Below, one piece after another: positions 2,533-5,364 of a stretch of 5,364 nucleotides of DNA; within the stretch, counting starts at the first letter, position 1, and each line of letters starts with the position of its first letter. A model generated the notes under the pieces. That model was not told the origin of the DNA. It searched no databases and was given only the letters and a program-made list of their open reading frames with translations. Made by a program: the position numbers and the translations under genes. This stretch comes from Acidobacteriaceae bacterium (lineage in GTDB: Bacteria; Acidobacteriota; Terriglobia; Terriglobales; Acidobacteriaceae): positions 1-5,364 of the forward strand of contig PMBA01000469.1 in the NCBI GenBank assembly GCA_003152795.1, given 5' to 3'.

Positions 2533-5364
2533 CAAGTAACCCTATCGGGCATCCAGATCACTTTGCCGGTCAGCGGACTGAATAGCCCGAACGGTGTGGC
2601 GGTGGATGGAGCGGGCGATATCTTCATCGCGGACACGGGCAACAACCGGGTGGTGGAGGTTCCGGCGGGTGGCGGCGCCCAAATCACGGTGCCGGTCAGC
2701 GGACTGAGTAGCCCGATCGGTGTGGCGGTGGATACAGGGGGCGATCTTTTCATTGCGGATGCCGGCAACAGCCGGGTGGTCGAGCTGCCGGCGGGTGGAG
2801 GCGCGCAGACCACGGTGGGCAGCGGACTGAATACCCCGTTCGGCGTGGCGGTGGATGGAGCGGGCGATGTCTTCATCGCGGATACCGGTAACAACCGGGT
2901 GGTCGAGCTGCCGGCGGGTGGAGGCGCGCAGACCACGGTGGGCAGCGGACTGAGTAGCCCGATCGGTGTGGCGGTGGATACAGGGGGCGATCTTTTCATT
3001 GCGGATGCCGGCAACAACCGGGTGGTCGAGCTGCCGGCGGGTGGAGGCGCGCAGATCACGGTACCGGTCAGCGGACTGCATGGCCTGGCCGGCGTGGCGG
3101 CGGATGGAGCAGGCGATGTCTTCATCGCGGCTGCGGGCAACAGCCGGGTGGTGGAGGTCCCGTACCTTGGCAATGGGATATATGGCCCCCAGATCACGGT
3201 GAGCAGCGGACTAAACGGCGGGCAGGGCGTGGCGGCGGATGGAGCGGGCGATCTCTTCATTACGGACTACTCCAACCGGGTGGTGGAGATTCAGCGCGTA
3301 GCGGGCAATGTGGCGATCAATTTCGGCAGCACGAATGTTTGTCCAGAAGGACAGACCACTCCGGCGCCCTGTAGCCAGACACTCCCGTTGACCTATAATG
3401 TCGCGGCGTACACAACCGTTTTCGCAACCCAGGTTGTCACAGAAGGCGCGCCCGGTCTCGACTTCACCACCAGCGACAACAATTGCGTTGGTTACTACAA
3501 TGCGGCAACCACCTGCATCGTGAACGTAACTTTCGCTCCGCTGGCGCCGGGAGTGCGCATGGGTGCGGTGCAATTCACCGGCAACTGGAGCTACTTGCCG
3601 GTCACCAACATGATCTACGGTGTTGGCGAAGGGCCGGTGATCGCGTTTGCGCCGAGCGTGCAGAGCACGGTACCGGCCAACGGACTGAGCACGCCGCGGG
3701 GCGTGGCGGTGGATGGAGCGGGCGATATTCTAATCGCGGACACGGGCAACAACTGGGTATTGATGGTTCAGGCCGACGGCGCCCAGACCACGCTCGGCTG
3801 GGGGTTGAATTACCCGACCGGTGTGGCGGTGGATGGAGCGGGTGATGTCTTCATCGCGGACACGGGCAACAGCCGCGTAGCGGAGGTTCCGACGTATTGC
3901 CTCTACTGCCTGAACCCGGTGCCGGTCAGCGGACTGAATAGCCCGGCCGGCGTGGCGGTGGATGGAGCGGGCGATCTCTTCATCGCGGACACAGGTAACA
4001 ACCGGGTGGTGGAGGTTCCGGCCGGTGGTGGCGCCCAAATCACGGTGGGCAGCGGGCTGAATAGCCCGTCCGGCGTGGCGGTGGATGGAACGGGCAACGT
4101 CTTCATTGCGGACACGGGCAACAGCCGGGTGGTGGAGGTTCCGGCGGGCGGCGGCGCCCAGATCACGGTGCCGGTCAGCGGACTGAATAGCCCGACCGGC
4201 GTGGCGGTAGATGCAGCGGGCGATCTTTTCATTGCGGATGCCGGCAACAACCGGGTGGTGGAGGTCCCGTATCTTGGCAATGGGATGTATGGCGCCCAGA
4301 TCACGGTGGGCAGCGGACTGAGAAGCCCGAAGGGTGTGGCGTTGGATGGAGCGGGCGATGTCTTCATCGCGGATTCAGGCAACAGCCGGGTGGTTAAGTT
4401 GCAACGCTCGCAACCGCCAACGTTGACCTTTGCGTCCACTCCGGTAGGCAGCACCAGCAGTGACAGCCCGCAAGCGGTGACGGTCCAAAACATTGGCAAC
4501 CAGCCCTTGGAAGGTTACCCTTCCGGGTGGCTTGGGGCGGATTTTTTCCAGGTGGCGAACTCGGGTTCGCAGGCAAGTTGCATTCCCAGCTTCCAGTTGA
4601 CGCCGGGAACCTCTTGCCTTATGAGCATCAGCTTCGAGCCGCAGAGTACAGGCAGTCTCACGGCGACCCAAAGATTCGCCGATAACACGCTCAACCTCTC
4701 CGGGTTCAGTGCCAGCCAGAACGTCACACTGCAAGGTACGGGCCTGCCGACTGTGCAAGCAACGGCCACTGCGTTGTGGTCGTCACAGAATCCCTCAATT
4801 TCCGGACAAGCGGTGGCCTTTACCGCGACCATCTACCCACAGGTTGGAGGAGAAGTTACCGGGACGGTGACATTCAAGAACGGAAATGCGGCTTTGGCAA
4901 CCGTTGCGGTGTCTGGCAACGCGGCGAGCCTGACCACATCCGCGCTCAAGGCGGGCGTGCATTCGATCAGTGCGGTTTACAGCGGTAACGCGAATTTCAC
5001 TGGCAGCACGTCGGCGCCGCTCTCGCAATTAGTGCAGAACCCGGCGGTCACTGCCACCTGGACTGTGCTCACGTCTTCGGTCAATCCATCGGTGTCGGGC
5101 AAGCCGGTGTTGTTCACGGCTACGGTTTCTCCGCAGTCCGGAGCGGGAACCCCGACCGGCAAGGTCACTTTCTATAACGGCTCGGCGGAACTGTCGACCG
5201 TTGGTCTCAGCAGCGGCACTGCGAAGTACAGCACGACGGCATTGCCGGCGGGTTCGAACAGAATCACGGCGGTCTATGGAGGGGACACGAACTACAGTGG
5301 CAGCACTTCCGCGGCGGTGAATCAATATGTGATAGCGACGACGACGGTGACGCTTACGTCTTCG
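2449..5364 (+). CDS. Exported NHL-repeat / Ig-like modular protein (cut by right edge)
   Basis: I translated 972 codons from ATG 2449 to the window end with no stop. Order: signal peptide (residues 1-28); six NHL blades (about 42-284); an ASH/choice-of-anchor-D-like Ig domain with Cys298, 308, 346 and 356 (about 285-405); six more NHL blades (about 411-652); a second ASH-like domain with Cys711 and Cys723 (about 653-766); two Big_3_5-like Ig domains (about 769-864 and 865-962) and the start of a third. Blade signature: GVAVDGAGDxFIADxGNxRVVE. NHL propellers are usually binding platforms, and Ig strings act as stalks or adhesive modules on the cell surface or in secreted proteins. A role in surface binding or adhesion is inference; no catalytic motif is visible. 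The gene has its own ribosome site, and no co-transcribed neighbour is visible in the window. The C-terminal anchor or sorting signal is outside the window. Confidence 0.93.
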   Translation, partial: MSAKGHASLYVLLAVLLFLGAISGPAQAQVTLSGIQITLPVSGLNSPNGVAVDGAGDIFIADTGNNRVVEVPAGGGAQITVPVSGLSSPIGVAVDTGGDLFIADAGNSRVVELPAGGGAQTTVGSGLNTPFGVAVDGAGDVFIADTGNNRVVELPAGGGAQTTVGSGLSSPIGVAVDTGGDLFIADAGNNRVVELPAGGGAQITVPVSGLHGLAGVAADGAGDVFIAAAGNSRVVEVPYLGNGIYGPQITVSSGLNGGQGVAADGAGDLFITDYSNRVVEIQRVAGNVAINFGSTNVCPEGQTTPAPCSQTLPLTYNVAAYTTVFATQVVTEGAPGLDFTTSDNNCVGYYNAATTCIVNVTFAPLAPGVRMGAVQFTGNWSYLPVTNMIYGVGEGPVIAFAPSVQSTVPANGLSTPRGVAVDGAGDILIADTGNNWVLMVQADGAQTTLGWGLNYPTGVAVDGAGDVFIADTGNSRVAEVPTYCLYCLNPVPVSGLNSPAGVAVDGAGDLFIADTGNNRVVEVPAGGGAQITVGSGLNSPSGVAVDGTGNVFIADTGNSRVVEVPAGGGAQITVPVSGLNSPTGVAVDAAGDLFIADAGNNRVVEVPYLGNGMYGAQITVGSGLRSPKGVALDGAGDVFIADSGNSRVVKLQRSQPPTLTFASTPVGSTSSDSPQAVTVQNIGNQPLEGYPSGWLGADFFQVANSGSQASCIPSFQLTPGTSCLMSISFEPQSTGSLTATQRFADNTLNLSGFSASQNVTLQGTGLPTVQATATALWSSQNPSISGQAVAFTATIYPQVGGEVTGTVTFKNGNAALATVAVSGNAASLTTSALKAGVHSISAVYSGNANFTGSTSAPLSQLVQNPAVTATWTVLTSSVNPSVSGKPVLFTATVSPQSGAGTPTGKVTFYNGSAELSTVGLSSGTAKYSTTALPAGSNRITAVYGGDTNYSGSTSAAVNQYVIATTTVTLTSS
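2572..3300 (+). repeat. NHL repeat block 1: six blades
   Basis: Blades begin at 2572, 2698, 2821, 2944, 3070 and 3205, giving lengths of 42, 41, 41, 42, 45 and about 32 residues. Each opens with SGL and carries GVA(V/A)D, GD(I/L/V)FI and NxRVVE; most end in PAGGGAQ(I/T)TV. Blade 5 has a longer loop, PYLGNGIYG, and blade 6 ends in VVEIQR without the Gly-rich linker. Six repeats fit a six-bladed NHL propeller. Blades 2 and 4 are nearly identical in DNA. Confidence 0.9.
3301..3663 (+). other. ASH/choice-of-anchor-D-like Ig domain 1
   Basis: The segment starts NVAINFGSTNV and contains TTCIVNVTFAPLAPGVRMG followed by a VQFTG strand and YGVGEGP. This fits the beta-sandwich domains that contain an FxP(L/T)xxG motif and close in a GxG turn. 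Four cysteines (298, 308, 346, 356) could form two disulfides outside the cytoplasm. It links the two propellers. Confidence 0.68.
3679..4404 (+). repeat. NHL repeat block 2: six blades
   Basis: Blades begin at 3679, 3799, 3928, 4051, 4177 and 4312, with lengths of 40, 43, 41, 42, 45 and about 31 residues. The first two are the most divergent: blade 1 has NNWVLMVQADGAQ where RVVE is usual, and blade 2 replaces the Gly-rich loop with PTYCLYCLNP (Cys484, Cys487). Blade 5 again carries a PYLGNGMYG loop and blade 6 ends in VVKLQR, mirroring block 1. Confidence 0.9.
4405..4746 (+). other. ASH/choice-of-anchor-D-like Ig domain 2
   Basis: The sequence runs LTFASTPVGSTSSDSPQAVT, then VQNIGNQPL, then a C-x11-C pair around LTPGTSC (Cys711, Cys723), then ISFEPQSTGSLTA and VTLQGTGLP. 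These are standard landmarks of the choice-of-anchor-D type domain. It follows propeller 2 just as Ig domain 1 follows propeller 1. Confidence 0.8.
4753..5364 (+). repeat. Tandem Big_3_5-like Ig repeats (third cut by the edge)
   Basis: Two full repeats and the first residues of a third, spaced about 98 and 95 codons apart by the (W/T)SS landmark at 4777, 5071 and 5356. Shared motifs: NPS(I/V)SG near the start, (V/L)xFTATxxPQ, TG(T/K)VTFxNG mid-domain, and SAVYSGNANFTGSTS or TAVYGGDTNYSGSTS near the end. These match bacterial Ig-like group 3 domains, which typically occur in long strings as stalks in surface proteins, so more copies probably follow. Confidence 0.85.

Noticed and set aside
2526..3260. 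Long minus-strand open frame (244 codons) across the first NHL block, and similar ones at 2542-3081 and 3903-4499
   Set aside because: They are mirror images of a stop-poor, GC-rich repeat. The plus frame gives clear NHL blades, a signal peptide and a ribosome site, while the minus frames give only low-complexity repeats.
2572..4404. CRISPR-like or non-coding tandem array
   Set aside because: The 120-135 bp periodicity is codon-phased and encodes NHL blades; there are no short identical repeats with unique spacers.

Overview
The window looks like a chromosomal piece of a moderately high-GC, Gram-negative-type bacterium. The best guess is Acidobacteriota (Koribacter/Terriglobia-like). That guess rests on a short-form ThiC and a large exported protein mixing NHL repeats, choice-of-anchor-D/ASH-like Ig domains and Big_3_5-type Ig repeats, a combination I associate with that phylum. 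It is inference: no rRNA or other marker is present.

Layout. (1) 1-329, minus strand: the N-terminal 109 codons of thiC (thiamine pyrimidine synthesis), running off the left edge. (2) 330-588: a divergent intergenic region with a long purine-rich tract and no visible TPP riboswitch. (3) 589-1026: a complete DoxX-family inner-membrane protein with a strong Shine-Dalgarno. (4) 1027-1155: a 10-bp stem-loop, then a near-consensus promoter overlapped by short repeats. (5) 1156-1775: a VapBC-type toxin-antitoxin pair (RHH antitoxin, PIN toxin) joined by an ATGA overlap; the promoter position predicts a leaderless antitoxin mRNA. (6) 1776-2448: no intact gene. It holds several perfect inverted repeats and a 172-bp, about 95% identical, frameshifted copy of the 3' half of the DoxX gene, so vapBC lies between an intact doxX and its fragment. 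(7) 2449-5364: the largest gene, an exported modular protein open for 972 codons to the right edge. It has a signal peptide, a six-blade NHL propeller, an ASH-like Ig domain, a second six-blade NHL propeller, a second ASH-like domain, two Big_3_5-like Ig domains and the start of a third.

These genes do not form one pathway. Thiamine synthesis, the DoxX membrane protein, the toxin-antitoxin pair and the exported propeller protein look like separate transcription units. The most notable points are the doxX/vapBC/doxX-fragment arrangement, the leaderless and repeat-dense vapBC control region, and the duplication of a whole propeller-plus-Ig module inside the exported protein. Nothing seen amounts to a clearly new defence or mobile system.
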